Source: Nocardioides palaemonis (GTDB taxonomy: Bacteria; Actinomycetota; Actinomycetes; Propionibacteriales; Nocardioidaceae). From it: a stretch of DNA of 64,000 bases. The stretch is taken from contig NZ_JAGVQR010000001.1 of the NCBI RefSeq assembly GCF_018275325.1, forward strand, positions 124,001-188,000. Direction: 5' to 3'. The position numbers were made by a program, and so were the translations under genes. This document shows, one piece after another, positions 50,463-60,602 of the stretch (position 1 is its first letter; each line of letters starts with the position of its first letter). Under the pieces are notes generated by a model. It was not told where the DNA came from and did no database searches. It saw only the letters and a program-made list of their open reading frames with translations.

Positions 50463-51814
50463 GCGTGGACGAAGGCGCGACGGTCGAGCCGGACGTAGGC
50501 ACGGCGGCCGAGGGCGTGGAACCACCGGACCGGTGCGGGTGCGCCGGCGAACAGCCGGTCCACCGCCTCCGCCGGCAGCTCGTCGGTCGCCCACGGGAGC
50601 ATGAACAGCATCTGCCTCGGCGACAACCTGCCGCGCAGGACGGTCGCCTCCAGCTCGGCCCACTCCTCGGCGCCGACGTGTGCCTGGATGATGCGGATGG
50701 CGTCGACCTCCTCGTGGGACAGGTGCGCGTCGAGGGTGCCCCGCAGGGTGTGCACCGCGTCGACGAGGGCAGCCCGCTCGGCCGGCCCGACGGCCGACGC
50801 GCTCCCCGCAGCGAACGCGGCGAGCCCTGCCGAGACCTGCGCCAGCAGCGGGTCGATGAGCCCGTGCTCCTCCTCCATCGCCTCGAGGACGGCGCGGTCC
50901 TCGGCGCCCACGCGGTCGAGCAGCACGGGCCAGAGCCCGACGTCCTCCTTGGCGTGGTGCTCGTGCAGCTCGTGGCTGAAGCGCGCCCACCGCTCGACGA
51001 GCGCGCGCCACGTGGGTCGGTCGTCGGCTGGCGTGCGGGCGACAGCGGTGTCGAACCGCGCCAGGTCGCGGCGGAAGCCGTGGTGCATGACGTACATGCC
51101 CGTGAGGTCGCACGGTCCCGGGGGAGCGGCGGCCTGGCCGGGGAGGAGCAGGGGCGGGAGGGTCGTGGTCATGGTGGTCCTCGGGGTCTCGGTGGTGGAC
51201 GGGGTGGACGGCGTGGAAGGGGTGGAAGGGGTCCGGACGACGAGGGGCACGACGACGGCGGTGAGGATCCCGTCGGGGACCACGCCGGTCGGGGGGACGT
51301 CGACGAGGTGGGCGAAGCCGTCGGGGCGCACCACGCGGAGCGCGGTCGCCGCGGCCGTGCCGGCGAGCACGGCGGCAGCCACCGAACCCGGTGCGTCGGA
51401 GCGGGTCAGCGGGGCGAGGCCCGAACGCGCGGCGGCTGCGGCGACGTCGTCCCACGAGGCGCCGGGCCCGGCGGTGGCGGTGCGGGCCGCCGGGTCGACG
51501 AGGACGCCGTCCACCCGCGTGGCCAGGACCAGCATCGACGGGACGTCGGCCGGGCCCGGGTCCGTCCACCTCAGGCCGTGGGCCTCGGCGACGCGCGCCG
51601 CCGCGACGACGTCGGCCTCGGAGGTCGCGACGACCACCACGTCGGGCCGCCGAGCAGCGGGGTGGTCCGCGGCGTGGGCGTCGAAGGCCGGGTCGGCCGG
51701 GTAGAGGATCCGGCCGGCGACGGTGCGCCGGAGCGCGGCGACGACGGCGGGCGGGACGGAGGGTGGGACGGAGGGAGCGCGGAGATCCATGTCGGCGATC
51801 GTGCGTGCGCGCAC
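50459..51814 (-). CDS. Degenerate FAD-binding domain fused to a hemerythrin domain
   Basis: 451 residues. Residues 1-195 look like a PCMH-type FAD-binding domain (YPADPAFDAHAADHP, VVVVATSEADVVAAARVAEAHG) but the Gly-rich nucleotide loop is missing and the oxidase domain is absent. A repetitive linker (TPST repeats, 196-209) follows. Residues ~225-400 are a hemerythrin domain with iron-ligand His/Glu positions (MHHGFRRD, FSHELHEHHAKEDV, MEEEHGLI, HLSHEEVDAI). An ATG at 51172 (residue 215) with a GAGGACC ribosome site may start the hemerythrin on its own. This may be one fused gene or a dead N-terminal relic read into the next gene. Confidence 0.7.
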   Translation of the reverse strand: MRARTIADMDLRAPSVPPSVPPAVVAALRRTVAGRILYPADPAFDAHAADHPAARRPDVVVVATSEADVVAAARVAEAHGLRWTDPGPADVPSMLVLATRVDGVLVDPAARTATAGPGASWDDVAAAAARSGLAPLTRSDAPGSVAAAVLAGTAAATALRVVRPDGFAHLVDVPPTGVVPDGILTAVVVPLVVRTPSTPSTPSTPSTTETPRTTMTTTLPPLLLPGQAAAPPGPCDLTGMYVMHHGFRRDLARFDTAVARTPADDRPTWRALVERWARFSHELHEHHAKEDVGLWPVLLDRVGAEDRAVLEAMEEEHGLIDPLLAQVSAGLAAFAAGSASAVGPAERAALVDAVHTLRGTLDAHLSHEEVDAIRIIQAHVGAEEWAELEATVLRGRLSPRQMLFMLPWATDELPAEAVDRLFAGAPAPVRWFHALGRRAYVRLDRRAFVHA

Positions 51815-51860
51815 TTGCGGTCGACTGACGCCCGGCTTGCAGGGCGCTCGATGCGGGCGT

Positions 51861-54800
51861 TCAGTGGCGGGTGGTCACCCGGAGGTGCTGCGGCGTGCGG
51901 ACCCAGGTGCGGTCCCACGTGGTGGCGCGTCCCGGGCCGGTGAGGTCCTGGGCGGCGTCGAGGTGCCTCGCCGCGGCGGCGTGGTCGCCGAGGGTGGTCG
52001 CGAGGAGGCCGAGGTAGTGGTCGACCGGCCCCATCGCGAGGGCGCCGTTGAGGGTCCGGGCGAGCTGGCCCGACCACGGCAGCAGCGCGTCGTAGAGCTC
52101 CTGCGCGTGGTCGACGTCGTCGAGCGCGTGCACGACGTGGGCGCGCACGGCGGCGTCGAAGAGCCAGGTGGCGTCGTGCTGCATCGGGATCGGCCGCCAC
52201 GCGGCCCGGGCCGCGTCGTCCTCGCCGGCGTCGAGGAGGGTGACCACGACGAGGTCCGTCGAGTGCCACGGCATCAGCTCGGTCATGCGGACCGCGTCGT
52301 GGTGGAGGCGGGAGGTGTCGCCGGCCGCGAACTCGACGGCGAACATGGCCCACAGCCAGATGTAGAAGCCGTTCGGGTCGCCGGCGTCGGTGATGGTCCG
52401 GCACACGCCGTCGAACGCGGTCCGCGCCCCGTCGACGTCGGACTGCAGCAGCCGGCTGGTGGCCTCGAAGATCGCGGCGAGCAGCACGAGCTCCGGCAGC
52501 TGGCCGCTCGTGCCGGCGCGGACCGCGGCCTCGATGTGGGTCGCTGCCGTCCCGAGGTCCGCCTCGGCGACGGCTGCGGAGTGCAGGTGCATGTGCGCCA
52601 CCGCCGCGTAGCCGTGCAGACCGCCCCGCTCGGCGAGCTCGAGCATCCGGGAGCCGGTCCGGCCCAGCAGGTGCGGGTCGTCCGAGGCCAGCACCCCGAA
52701 GTAGCTCGCGTTGAGCGCGCGGCACTCGAGCTCGAGGTCGCCGACGCCGGCGGCGAGGGCGAGGGCCTCGGCGGCGGCGTCCACGACGACGTCGATGTTC
52801 CACGGGTCGGCCTCGATGACCAACGCGTTGAGCAGCTCGACGCGCAGGGTGGGGTCGTCGTCGCCGATGGTCGCGAGCAGGTCGCGCAGCCGGTCCAGCA
52901 CGGCCGGCTCGGCCGTGTCGCTCGCGCGCCGCGTCCACATCATGGGCGATCGCCACTGCCACGCGCGCGCCTCGTCGAACGGGGTGCCGTGGGCGCGAGC
53001 CTCCTCGATCGCCACCTGCCGCTCCGCCACGGCGGCCGTGCTGTTCCCGTCGCCGGCCAGGGCTCGTACGAGGTCGAGGCGGACCGCGAACGACTCGCGG
53101 GGCGCCGCTCCGGCGAGGTCGAGCGCGCGCAGGGCGCTGCGCAGGTGGGGGACGGCGCCGGCGTGCCCGCTGCGCCCCGCCGCGGCGACGAGCAGGGCGA
53201 CGGCGTCGGCCGCGCCGCGTCGGTCGAGGCTCTCGGTCGCGTGGTGGGCGATCTCCTCCACCCGGTCGGGCCGCTCCCGGCGCAGCGTGGCCAGGGCGGC
53301 CCGGTGCAGCCTGGTCCGGCGCAGCGGGGCGAGGCGTCCGTAGAAGGTGTCGCGGATGAGCGCGTGGGTGAAGCGGAGCTCGGCCGGTCGCGGCGTGTCG
53401 AGAAGACCCGCCACCAACCCCGCGTCGAGGTGGCCGGCGACCGCGTCCTCGTCGGCGTCGCCCCACTCCTGCTCGAGGGCGAGCACGAGGTCGAAGTCGA
53501 TGTCACGGCCCAGCACCGACGCGCGGGACAGGGCGTCGACGGTGGCCGCGGGCAGGCGCTCGATCCGGCGCAGCAGCAGGTCGCGGATCGCGGCGGGGAC
53601 GGTGTCGACCGCGGCGATGCCCTCGGACTGCACCAGCTGGGCGAGCTGCCGGAGGAACAGCGGGTTGCCCGCGGACCGGTCCACGAGTCGCCGCCAGACG
53701 CCGTCGGGCAGGGCGTCGACGTGCTGCGCCAGCAGGTCGCGGGCGGCCGCGTCGTCGAGGCCGCCGAGCACGATCCGGTCCAGGGTCCGCTCGGAGGTCA
53801 GGGCGAGGGCGGTGGCGAGGTCGCGCCCCACCTCGTGGCTGCGGAAGGTCGCCACCACGAGGACTGGCGCACGGGTCGACTCGAGGAGCCGCCAGAGCAC
53901 CTGGAGGGTGTCGTCGTCGGCGCGGTGCACGTCCTCGAGCAGCATCAGCGTCGGCACGCCACGCTGCTCGAGCTCGCGACGCACGGCGTCGGCGAGCGCG
54001 AAGGGGTGCGGGTCCTCAGGGGAGGGGCCCCCGAGGTCGTCGAGGATCTCGCGCCAGGCGAGCCCCGGGGGTGCGCCCGCCACCTCCGAGCAGTGGCCGC
54101 GCACGACGGACCACGCGCCCACGGACTGGTCGGCGAAGCGGGCGACGAGCGCCGACTTGCCGTAGCCCGCGTCGCCCTCGACCCAGACCACCCCGGCGCG
54201 CTGGCGCAGCGTGGCCGCGGCGGCCGCCAGGCGGGCCAGCTCGTCCTCGCGCCCCACCAGGAGTGGGGCGTCGCCCCCGGCGTCCGGCCCGCGGGGATGA
54301 CCGGGGTCGCTGCGGACGAGGTCGACGGGCGGGTGCGGGAGCGCGAGGTGGGCGGCCTGGCGGAGGATGTCGGACTCGAGGGCGCGCAGGTCCGGACCCG
54401 GGTCGACGCCGAGCTCCTCGACCAGACGGGTGCGCAACGAGGCCAGCGTCGACAGGGCCTCTGCCTGGCGGCCCGACTGGTAGTAGGCGCGCGCGAGCAG
54501 GCCGACCGCCTGCTCGCGCAGGGGGTGGGAGCGGACGTGCTCCTCGAGGTCGGCGACCGCGTGCGGCCCGCGTCCCAGGCGCAGGGTGGCGCCCGCCCGG
54601 AGCTCGACCGCCTCGGCGCGCAGCTCGCGCAGCCGCGCCGCCTCGGTGGCCGCCCACTCCTGGTCGGCGTACTCGGCGAACGGCTCGTCCGTCCACAGGG
54701 CCAGCGCGTCGTCGAGCGACGCCACCGCGTCCCGGTCGGGGAGCGTCGTCGAGCCCTGGACGAGGGAGGCGAAGTGCCAGGTGTCGACCGCCTCGACGGG

Positions 54801-55094
54801 GCGGGACAGGGCGTAGCCGGGCGGGTTGCTGACCAGGACGGCGGCCGGCCGGCGCTTCTCGCGGTCGGGCTCGAGTGCTGACCTGAGCCGCGACACGTAG
54901 GCCTGCAGGGCACCCGCGGCGCTGGGCGGCGGCTCGCCGCTCCACAGCTCCTCGAGGAAGCGGTCGGTGGAGACCGTGCGGCGTCCGGCGGCGACGAGCA
55001 TCCCGAGGACGGCCCGCTGGCGTGGTCCGCCCAGGTCGACGGGTACGCCGTCGAGCCGGGCGCGGACGCTGCCGAAGGCGCGGACCTCGAGCAT
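51861..55094 (-). CDS. AfsR/SARP-type regulator with BTAD, AAA and TPR-like regions
   Basis: 1077 residues. The N-terminal ~90 are an OmpR-like winged helix (LEVRAFGSVRARLDGVPVDLG), followed by a BTAD helical domain. The AAA ATPase begins near 275 (LVGREDELARLAAAA) with Walker A EGDAGYGKSALV and a Walker B-like TLMLLEDVHRAD. The C-terminal ~450 residues are helical TPR-like repeats. Such regulators switch on nearby gene sets in response to nucleotide or protein signals, but no secondary-metabolite cluster is in this window. The ATG is seven bases after a TAGGAT hexamer. Confidence 0.93.
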   Translation of the reverse strand: MLEVRAFGSVRARLDGVPVDLGGPRQRAVLGMLVAAGRRTVSTDRFLEELWSGEPPPSAAGALQAYVSRLRSALEPDREKRRPAAVLVSNPPGYALSRPVEAVDTWHFASLVQGSTTLPDRDAVASLDDALALWTDEPFAEYADQEWAATEAARLRELRAEAVELRAGATLRLGRGPHAVADLEEHVRSHPLREQAVGLLARAYYQSGRQAEALSTLASLRTRLVEELGVDPGPDLRALESDILRQAAHLALPHPPVDLVRSDPGHPRGPDAGGDAPLLVGREDELARLAAAAATLRQRAGVVWVEGDAGYGKSALVARFADQSVGAWSVVRGHCSEVAGAPPGLAWREILDDLGGPSPEDPHPFALADAVRRELEQRGVPTLMLLEDVHRADDDTLQVLWRLLESTRAPVLVVATFRSHEVGRDLATALALTSERTLDRIVLGGLDDAAARDLLAQHVDALPDGVWRRLVDRSAGNPLFLRQLAQLVQSEGIAAVDTVPAAIRDLLLRRIERLPAATVDALSRASVLGRDIDFDLVLALEQEWGDADEDAVAGHLDAGLVAGLLDTPRPAELRFTHALIRDTFYGRLAPLRRTRLHRAALATLRRERPDRVEEIAHHATESLDRRGAADAVALLVAAAGRSGHAGAVPHLRSALRALDLAGAAPRESFAVRLDLVRALAGDGNSTAAVAERQVAIEEARAHGTPFDEARAWQWRSPMMWTRRASDTAEPAVLDRLRDLLATIGDDDPTLRVELLNALVIEADPWNIDVVVDAAAEALALAAGVGDLELECRALNASYFGVLASDDPHLLGRTGSRMLELAERGGLHGYAAVAHMHLHSAAVAEADLGTAATHIEAAVRAGTSGQLPELVLLAAIFEATSRLLQSDVDGARTAFDGVCRTITDAGDPNGFYIWLWAMFAVEFAAGDTSRLHHDAVRMTELMPWHSTDLVVVTLLDAGEDDAARAAWRPIPMQHDATWLFDAAVRAHVVHALDDVDHAQELYDALLPWSGQLARTLNGALAMGPVDHYLGLLATTLGDHAAAARHLDAAQDLTGPGRATTWDRTWVRTPQHLRVTTRH

Positions 55095-55100
55095 GGGCTG

Positions 55101-55106
55101 ATCCTA
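55101..55106 (-). promoter_or_regulatory. -10 element of the SARP gene
   Basis: TAGGAT on the minus strand ends seven bases before the ATG at 55094, implying a leaderless message. Confidence 0.5.
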
Positions 55107-55111
55107 GGTCG

Positions 55112-55149
55112 GTGGGGCGGCTGTCTGGCCCGATCGTCAGCCGCCCCAC
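55112..55149 (-). terminator. Hairpin terminator after the membrane protein gene
   Basis: 11-bp perfect stem (55112-55122 with 55139-55149) and a 16-base loop, 20 bp beyond the stop of the gene at 55169. Confidence 0.65.
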
Positions 55150-55168
55150 TTGCAGGGGACTTGCAGCC

Positions 55169-55831
55169 TCAGGTGAGCGCCGGCTCCCGCTCACGGACCG
55201 GCTCACGGACCACGCGCCGCCACATCAGCACGCCCAGCGTGGCGGCCATGGTGCCCCGGGGCAGCTCGACCAGCAGGCCGGTCAGGCCCGGCCGCTCGGG
55301 GAACGGCACGACGAGCGCGAGCGCGCCAGCGACCACCAGCACGCCGACCCAGGTCGGCACGTCGGCGGCTCGGACGAGGGCGATCCCGACGAGCAGCAGC
55401 CCGGCGAGGAACACCAGCCCCCCGACGGCCTGCAGCGTCACGAAGGAGGTGGCCTCGAAGATCTCGTCCTGGTCCGAGACGAGGTGGCGGGCATCGGGAT
55501 CGCCCGCGAGGGTCGGTCCGACGAAGGCCTCGACCACGAGGTGCGACATCGCGCTGAGCGCGTTGCCCACCATGTAGAGGGTGAATCCGACGAACCCGGT
55601 CCGGCCGAGGCTGGCGCGGAAGAACAGGTAGCCCCCCGGCAGGCCGAGCATCAGCAGGACGGCTCCTGCGTAGATGAGGTACTGCGCCTCCGGCGAGCGT
55701 GGCGCGAGGAACGCGTCCACCGAGTGGGAGTGCCCGTCGACGACCGGGTGGAGGACCCCGCCGGCGAGGCTGAGGAGGAAGGACGAGACGAGTGCGGCCG
55801 CGCTGAGGCGGTAGAGCGTGGTGGTGGTCAT
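55169..55831 (-). CDS. Membrane protein of unknown function
   Basis: 220 residues with about six hydrophobic segments and a His/Ser/Asp-rich outside loop after the first (VVDGHSHSVDAFLAP). The longer open frame upstream lies in the divergent kdgD promoter region. I choose the ATG at 55831, which gives a normal N-terminus (MTTTTLYRLSAAAL). No family recognised. Divergent from kdgD but not obviously linked. Confidence 0.7.
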   Translation of the reverse strand: MTTTTLYRLSAAALVSSFLLSLAGGVLHPVVDGHSHSVDAFLAPRSPEAQYLIYAGAVLLMLGLPGGYLFFRASLGRTGFVGFTLYMVGNALSAMSHLVVEAFVGPTLAGDPDARHLVSDQDEIFEATSFVTLQAVGGLVFLAGLLLVGIALVRAADVPTWVGVLVVAGALALVVPFPERPGLTGLLVELPRGTMAATLGVLMWRRVVREPVREREPALT

Positions 55832-55942
55832 GGGTCGACTGTGGCGCGGGCTGCTTGCACCCCGGTTGCGGCGGACTTGGCGTCGGCTGTCCAGCGACCC
55901 GGTCCCGATGCGATGCTCGGACCGCATCACTTGATCCCAAAT

Positions 55943-55978
55943 CGGGCTTGGACAGGCATCGTCGCGCGTTCCTAGGTT
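55943..55978 (+). promoter_or_regulatory. kdgD promoter with a core shared with tctC
   Basis: -35 TTGGAC (55948-55953), 19-bp spacer, -10 TAGGTT (55973-55978). The 20 bases at 55943-55962 match the tctC promoter core in 19 positions, and spacing is the same. A CCAA-N7-TTGG pair (55937-55951) overlaps the -35. Likely bound by the LysR regulator encoded at 43552. Confidence 0.75.
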
Positions 55979-56037
55979 GGTGAGCACCGCCACACCCACC
56001 CGCACCGCCACCACTGACGAGCCGAAGGACGCCGCGC

Positions 56038-56964
56038 GTGACGAACTACAGCCCCACCGAGCTGGTCGAGACCCTGGGCAGGGGCCTGCTCTCGTTCCCG
56101 GTGACCCACTTCGACGCGGACCTGCAGGTCGACGAGGCGGCCTACCGCGAGCACCTCGAGTGGCTCAGCGGCTACGACGTGGCCGGGCTCTTCGCCGCCG
56201 GCGGGACGGGCGAGGGCTTCTCGCTGAGCGGCGACGAGGCCGACCGGGTGGTGCGCACCGCCGTCGCCGGGGCTGCCGGCCGGGTGCCGGTGCTCGCGCC
56301 GGCGACCGGGTCGACGGTCAACGCGATCGCGCAGGTCCGGGCCGCGGAGGAGGCGGGCGCCGACGGCATCCTGCTGATGCCGCCCTACCTCACCGAGGCC
56401 GGGCAGCGCGGGCTCGTCGAGCACGTCAGCGCGGTGTGCGCCGCGACCAGCCTCGGCGTCATCTACTACTCCCGCGCCAATGCCGTCCTCGGCGTCGAGG
56501 CGCTCGAGCAGGCCTGCGCGCGCAACGCCAACCTCGTCGGCTTCAAGGACGGCGTCGGGTCGATCGAGCAGATGACCCGCACCTACGCCCAGCTCGGCGA
56601 CCGGCTGGTCTACGTCGGCGGGCTGCCGACCGCGGAGGTCTTCGCGCTCCCGCTGCTCCAGCTCGGCGTCACGACCTACAGCTCGGCGATCTTCAACTTC
56701 GTGCCGCAGTTCGCGCTCGACTTCTACGACGCCGTGCGCCGACAGGACCAGAAGGTCGTCTACGCCATGCTCAACGACTTCGTCATCCCCTACACCCGGA
56801 TCCGCGACCGCGAGCCGGGCTACGCCGTGTCCATCGTCAAGGCCGGCCTCGCCGCCGTCGGCCGTCCCGCCGGTCCCGTCCGGCCGCCGCTGTCGGACCT
56901 CACCGACGCCGAGCGCGCGGAGCTGCAGGCCCTCGTGGACGCCGTGGCAGGCTCGCAGGCCTGA
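56038..56964 (+). CDS. kdgD: 5-dehydro-4-deoxyglucarate dehydratase
   Basis: 308 residues, DapA-type barrel. Substrate loop [10 protein letters not shown], Tyr in GVIYYSRAN and Schiff-base K170 in GFKDGVGS. It decarboxylates and dehydrates 5-dehydro-4-deoxyglucarate to 2-oxoglutarate semialdehyde, which the next enzyme oxidises. GTG start with an AAGGA ribosome site. First gene of the glucarate unit, 26 bp before the dehydrogenase gene. Confidence 0.95.
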   Translation: MTNYSPTELVETLGRGLLSFPVTHFDADLQVDEAAYREHLEWLSGYDVAGLFAAGGTGEGFSLSGDEADRVVRTAVAGAAGRVPVLAPATGSTVNAIAQVRAAEEAGADGILLMPPYLTEAGQRGLVEHVSAVCAATSLGVIYYSRANAVLGVEALEQACARNANLVGFKDGVGSIEQMTRTYAQLGDRLVYVGGLPTAEVFALPLLQLGVTTYSSAIFNFVPQFALDFYDAVRRQDQKVVYAMLNDFVIPYTRIRDREPGYAVSIVKAGLAAVGRPAGPVRPPLSDLTDAERAELQALVDAVAGSQA

Positions 56965-56990
56965 CCCCCACCCCCGAACCGAAGGAACCC

Positions 56991-58487
56991 ATGACCGACC
57001 AGGCCACCTCGATCACTCCGACGTCCATCGTGGCGGGCACCGACTCCGAGAACCCCGACGTCGTCGCCGCCACCACGGCTGCCGCCGAGGCGTTCGCCGC
57101 CTACCGCGCCACCAGCCCGGACGAGCGCGGCGCCTTCCTGGAGGCGGTCGCCGCCGAGATCGAGGCCGACCGCGAGGCGATCGTCGCCGAGGCGGTGCGC
57201 GAGAGCGGCCTGCCCGAGGGTCGCATCGCCGGGGAGGTCGGACGTACGACCGGCCAGCTGCGGTTGTTCGCCGGCGTCGTGCGCCGTGGCGACCACCTCG
57301 GCGTCCGCATCGACCCGGCCCTGCCGGACCGCGAGCCGCTGCCGCGTGCCGACATCCGCCAGCGGATGGTGCCGCTCGGCCCGGTCGCTGTCTTCGGCGC
57401 CAGCAACTTCCCGCTCGCCTTCTCCACCGCGGGCGGGGACACCGCGTCCGCGCTGGCCGCGGGCTGCCCGGTCGTCGTGAAGGGTCACCCCGCGCACCCG
57501 GTCACCGGCACCCTCGTCGCCCGGGCGATCACCCGCGCGGTCGAGAGGTCCGGCCTCCCCGCCGGCACCTTCTCCTTCGTGCTCGGCGGCATCGAGACCG
57601 GCCAGGAGCTCGTGGCCGACCCGCGCATCACCGCGGTCGGCTTCACCGGCTCCCGCGGGGGCGGCCTCGCGATCGTGCGGGCCGCCGCGGCGCGCGAGGT
57701 ACCGATCCCGGTCTACGCCGAGATGTCGTCGGTCAACCCCGTCGTCGTCCTGCCGGGCGCGCTCGAGGGCGACCCGACCGCGCTCGCGACGGCGTACGTC
57801 GCCAGCCTCACGCTCGGCTCCGGCCAGTTCTGCACCAATCCCGGCCTGCTCTTCCTCCCCCGCGGCGAGCAGGGCGACGCGTTCCTGCGCGCCGCCGGTG
57901 AGGCGGTCGCCGCAGCGACCGGTCAGACGATGCTCACCCCCGGCATCGCCGAGGCCTACCGCTCCGGCACCGCCGCGCTCCGCGACGTCGCGGGCGTCCG
58001 CGTCGTCGGCGAGGGCTCGGCCGCCGGCGACCTCGCACCCGCCCCGCAGGTGGTGGAGGCACCCGGGCTCGACCGCCCCGTCACCGACGAGGTCTTCGGC
58101 GCGTCCGGCGTCGTCGTCCGCTTCGACGACGCGGCCGACCTGCTGCCCCGCCTCGAGGGCCTCGAGGGCCAGCTCACCGCCACCGTCCACGCCACGGACG
58201 TCGACGCCGATGCGGCGGCCACGCTGCTGCCGGTGCTCGAGACGAAGGCCGGCCGGATCCTCTTCAACGGCTGGCCCACCGGCGTCGAGGTGGGCCACGC
58301 GATGGTCCACGGCGGTCCCTTCCCGGCCACCTCCGACAGCCGCACGACCAGCGTCGGCAGCCTGGCCATCGAGCGGTTCCAGCGACCGGTCGCCTACCAG
58401 GACGTCCCGGCGGCGCTGCTGCCCGACGCCGTGCGCGACGACAACCCCTGGGGCCTGCGCCGCCGGATCGACGGGGACCTGGAGTGA
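56991..58487 (+). CDS. 2-oxoglutarate semialdehyde (2,5-dioxovalerate) dehydrogenase
   Basis: 498 residues, aldehyde dehydrogenase family. Catalytic E244 ([11 protein letters not shown]) and C281 (SGQFCTNPG), with NAD-binding [10 protein letters not shown]. The sequence type and neighbours identify the enzyme that turns 2-oxoglutarate semialdehyde into 2-oxoglutarate. An AAGGAA ribosome site precedes the ATG. Overlaps gudD by four bases. Confidence 0.93.
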   Translation: MTDQATSITPTSIVAGTDSENPDVVAATTAAAEAFAAYRATSPDERGAFLEAVAAEIEADREAIVAEAVRESGLPEGRIAGEVGRTTGQLRLFAGVVRRGDHLGVRIDPALPDREPLPRADIRQRMVPLGPVAVFGASNFPLAFSTAGGDTASALAAGCPVVVKGHPAHPVTGTLVARAITRAVERSGLPAGTFSFVLGGIETGQELVADPRITAVGFTGSRGGGLAIVRAAAAREVPIPVYAEMSSVNPVVVLPGALEGDPTALATAYVASLTLGSGQFCTNPGLLFLPRGEQGDAFLRAAGEAVAAATGQTMLTPGIAEAYRSGTAALRDVAGVRVVGEGSAAGDLAPAPQVVEAPGLDRPVTDEVFGASGVVVRFDDAADLLPRLEGLEGQLTATVHATDVDADAAATLLPVLETKAGRILFNGWPTGVEVGHAMVHGGPFPATSDSRTTSVGSLAIERFQRPVAYQDVPAALLPDAVRDDNPWGLRRRIDGDLE

Positions 58488-59821
58488 GCACCACGACGAT
58501 CGCGAAGGTCGACGTCGTCCCGGTCGCCGGGCACGACTCGATGCTGCTCAACCTCAGCGGCGCCCACGGCCCGTTCTTCACCCGCAACATCGCCGTCGTC
58601 ACCGACTCCGAGGGCCGCGAGGGCCTCGGCGAGGTGCCGGGCGGCGAGGCGATCCGCGCGACCGTCGCCGACGCCGCCGAGCTGCTCGTCGGGCAGCCGG
58701 TCGCGACCTTCCGCACCCTGCTGCGGCGGGTGGCGACGGCGTACGCCGACCGCGACGCCGGCGGTCGGGGCCTGCAGACCTTCGACCTCCGCACCACGAT
58801 CCACGCCGTCACCGCGCTCGAGTCGGCGCTCCTCGACCTCTCCGGGCAGGCCCTGGGCGTCCCGGTCGCCGAGCTGCTCGGCGACGGCCAGCAGCGCACC
58901 AGCGTGCCGATGCTCGGCTACCTCTTCTACGTCGGCGACCCCGACCGCACCGACCTGCCCTACCTCCGCGAGACCCCGTCCGGATCAGGCGGCGTCGACG
59001 ACTGGGAGCGGGTGCGCCGTGAGGAGGCGATGACGCCCGAGGCGGTCGTCCGGCTCGCGGAGGCCGCGCAGGCGCGCTACGGCTTCAGCGACTTCAAGCT
59101 CAAGGGCGGTGTGCTGCCCGGCGAGGAGGAGGTCGCCGCGGTCACCGCGCTGCACGAGCGGTTCCCCGACGCCCGGATCACCCTCGACCCCAACGGCGGC
59201 TGGCTGCTCGACGACGCGGTCCGGCTGCTCCAGGGCAAGGACGACGTCCTGGCCTACGCCGAGGACCCGTGCGGCGCCGAGGGCGGCTTCTCCGGGCGCG
59301 AGGTGATGGCCGAATTCAAGCGCCGCACCGGGCTGCGCACCGCCACCAACATGGTCGCCACCGACTGGCGCCAGATGGCCGACGCGGTGCGGACCAACGC
59401 GGTCGACATCCCGCTCGCCGACCCGCACTTCTGGACCATGGCCGGCTCCGTGCGCGTCGCCCAGCTGTGCCAGGACTTCGGCCTGACCTGGGGCTCGCAC
59501 TCCAACAACCACTTCGACGTCTCGCTCGCCATGTTCACCCACGTCGGGGCCGCCGCACCCGGCGAGATCACCGCGCTCGACACCCACTGGATCTGGCAGG
59601 ACGGGCAGGGGCTCACGCAGCAGCCGCTGGAGATCGTCGACGGTGCGATCGCGGTGCCGTCGACGCCCGGGCTCGGCGTCACGCTCGACCGCGACCGGCT
59701 CGCCGAGGCGCACGAGCTCTACCTGGAGCACGGCCTGGGCGCGCGCGACGACGCGGTCGCCATGCAGTACCTCGTGGAGGACTGGGTCTTCGATCCCAAG
59801 CGCCCCTGCCTCGTGCGCTGA
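58484..59821 (+). CDS. gudD: Glucarate dehydratase
   Basis: 445 residues, normal length. Lysine pair in FSDFKLKGG, metal ligands in TLDPNGGW and AEDPCG, TNMVATD, and the catalytic His in [16 protein letters not shown], all diagnostic of glucarate dehydratase. It converts D-glucarate to 5-dehydro-4-deoxyglucarate for kdgD. GTG start overlaps the preceding stop (GTGA). A repeat cluster begins right after its stop. Confidence 0.96.
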   Translation: MSTTTIAKVDVVPVAGHDSMLLNLSGAHGPFFTRNIAVVTDSEGREGLGEVPGGEAIRATVADAAELLVGQPVATFRTLLRRVATAYADRDAGGRGLQTFDLRTTIHAVTALESALLDLSGQALGVPVAELLGDGQQRTSVPMLGYLFYVGDPDRTDLPYLRETPSGSGGVDDWERVRREEAMTPEAVVRLAEAAQARYGFSDFKLKGGVLPGEEEVAAVTALHERFPDARITLDPNGGWLLDDAVRLLQGKDDVLAYAEDPCGAEGGFSGREVMAEFKRRTGLRTATNMVATDWRQMADAVRTNAVDIPLADPHFWTMAGSVRVAQLCQDFGLTWGSHSNNHFDVSLAMFTHVGAAAPGEITALDTHWIWQDGQGLTQQPLEIVDGAIAVPSTPGLGVTLDRDRLAEAHELYLEHGLGARDDAVAMQYLVEDWVFDPKRPCLVR

Positions 59822-59829
59822 CCCGCGCA

Positions 59830-60030
59830 CCCCTCGGTGGTTGAGGTGCGAGCGCAGGCCCCTCGGTGGTTGAGGTGCGAGCGCAGGCCCCTCGGTGGTT
59901 GAGGTGCGAGCGCAGGCCCCTCGGTGGTTGAGGTGCGAGCGCAGCGAGCCTCGAAACCACGCCCCCGATCGCAGGTCTCGAGGCTCGTCGCTGGCGCTCC
60001 TCGCACCTCGACCAGCGAGGAGGCCGCCCG
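59830..60030. repeat. Inverted repeat cluster C (same family as cluster A)
   Basis: Four tandem units of 29 bp (starts 59830, 59859, 59888, 59917), each CCCCTCGGTGGTTGAGGTGC plus GAGCGCAGG. Then CGAGCCTCGAAACC (59945-59958) and its near-complement (59974-59987, 13 of 14 paired), ending with a reverse-orientation unit containing CTCGCACCTCGACCAGCGAG. Core bases agree with cluster A. It lies between gudD and the PPOX gene. Confidence 0.85.
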
Positions 60031-60095
60031 ACCAGCGAATGCGGGTCCGCGCCAGGGGTACCGGAGGCCTTCCGCACCCGACAGCAGGAGGAAGC

Positions 60096-60587
60096 GTGGC
60101 GCACGACGAGGGAGCAGCCAAGGTCGCCGAGCTGGTGGACGACGCGCAGATCTGCATGATGACGACGATGACGTCCGACGGGCGCCACGTGAGCCGCCCG
60201 ATGGGCCTGCAGGACGTCGAGTTCGACGGCGACCTGTGGTTCTTCACCTACGACGACTCGGACAAGGCGCGACAGATCTCCGAGCACGAACAGGTCAACG
60301 TCGGCTTCTCCGACCAGAAGCAGAGCGCCTGGACGTCAGTGTCCGGGCGGGCCGAGGTCGTCCACGACCGGCAGAAGGCCGAGGAGCTCTGGTCGCCGCT
60401 GATGAAGACGTGGTTCCCCGACGGCCTGGAGACCCCGGGCCTCGCGCTGATCAAGGTGCACGCCGAGTCCGCGGAGTACTGGGAGAGCTCGTCGAGCAAG
60501 GTGGTCCGGCTGATCGGCGCCGCCCGTGCCGCCGTGACCGGGGATCCCGACACGTTCCCCGCCACCAACGAGACGGTCGAGCTCTAG
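60096..60587 (+). CDS. Pyridoxamine 5'-phosphate oxidase-like general stress protein
   Basis: 163 residues from a GTG behind an AGGAGG site. Split-barrel flavin-binding fold: AQICMMTTMTSDGRHVSRPM, DLWFFTYDDSDKARQI, VNVGFSDQK and a conserved end with YWESSSSKV. It belongs to the general stress protein 26 type, which bind FMN, FAD or F420 and may reduce or sequester cofactors. Lies after repeat cluster C. Confidence 0.88.
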   Translation: MAHDEGAAKVAELVDDAQICMMTTMTSDGRHVSRPMGLQDVEFDGDLWFFTYDDSDKARQISEHEQVNVGFSDQKQSAWTSVSGRAEVVHDRQKAEELWSPLMKTWFPDGLETPGLALIKVHAESAEYWESSSSKVVRLIGAARAAVTGDPDTFPATNETVEL

Positions 60588-60602
60588 CCGCCCGCACTGG
60601 GA

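Noticed and set aside
59830..59945. CRISPR-like array (29-bp period)
   Set aside because: The units follow each other without different spacers, and no cas gene is present. The same holds for the 35-bp units at 26749.
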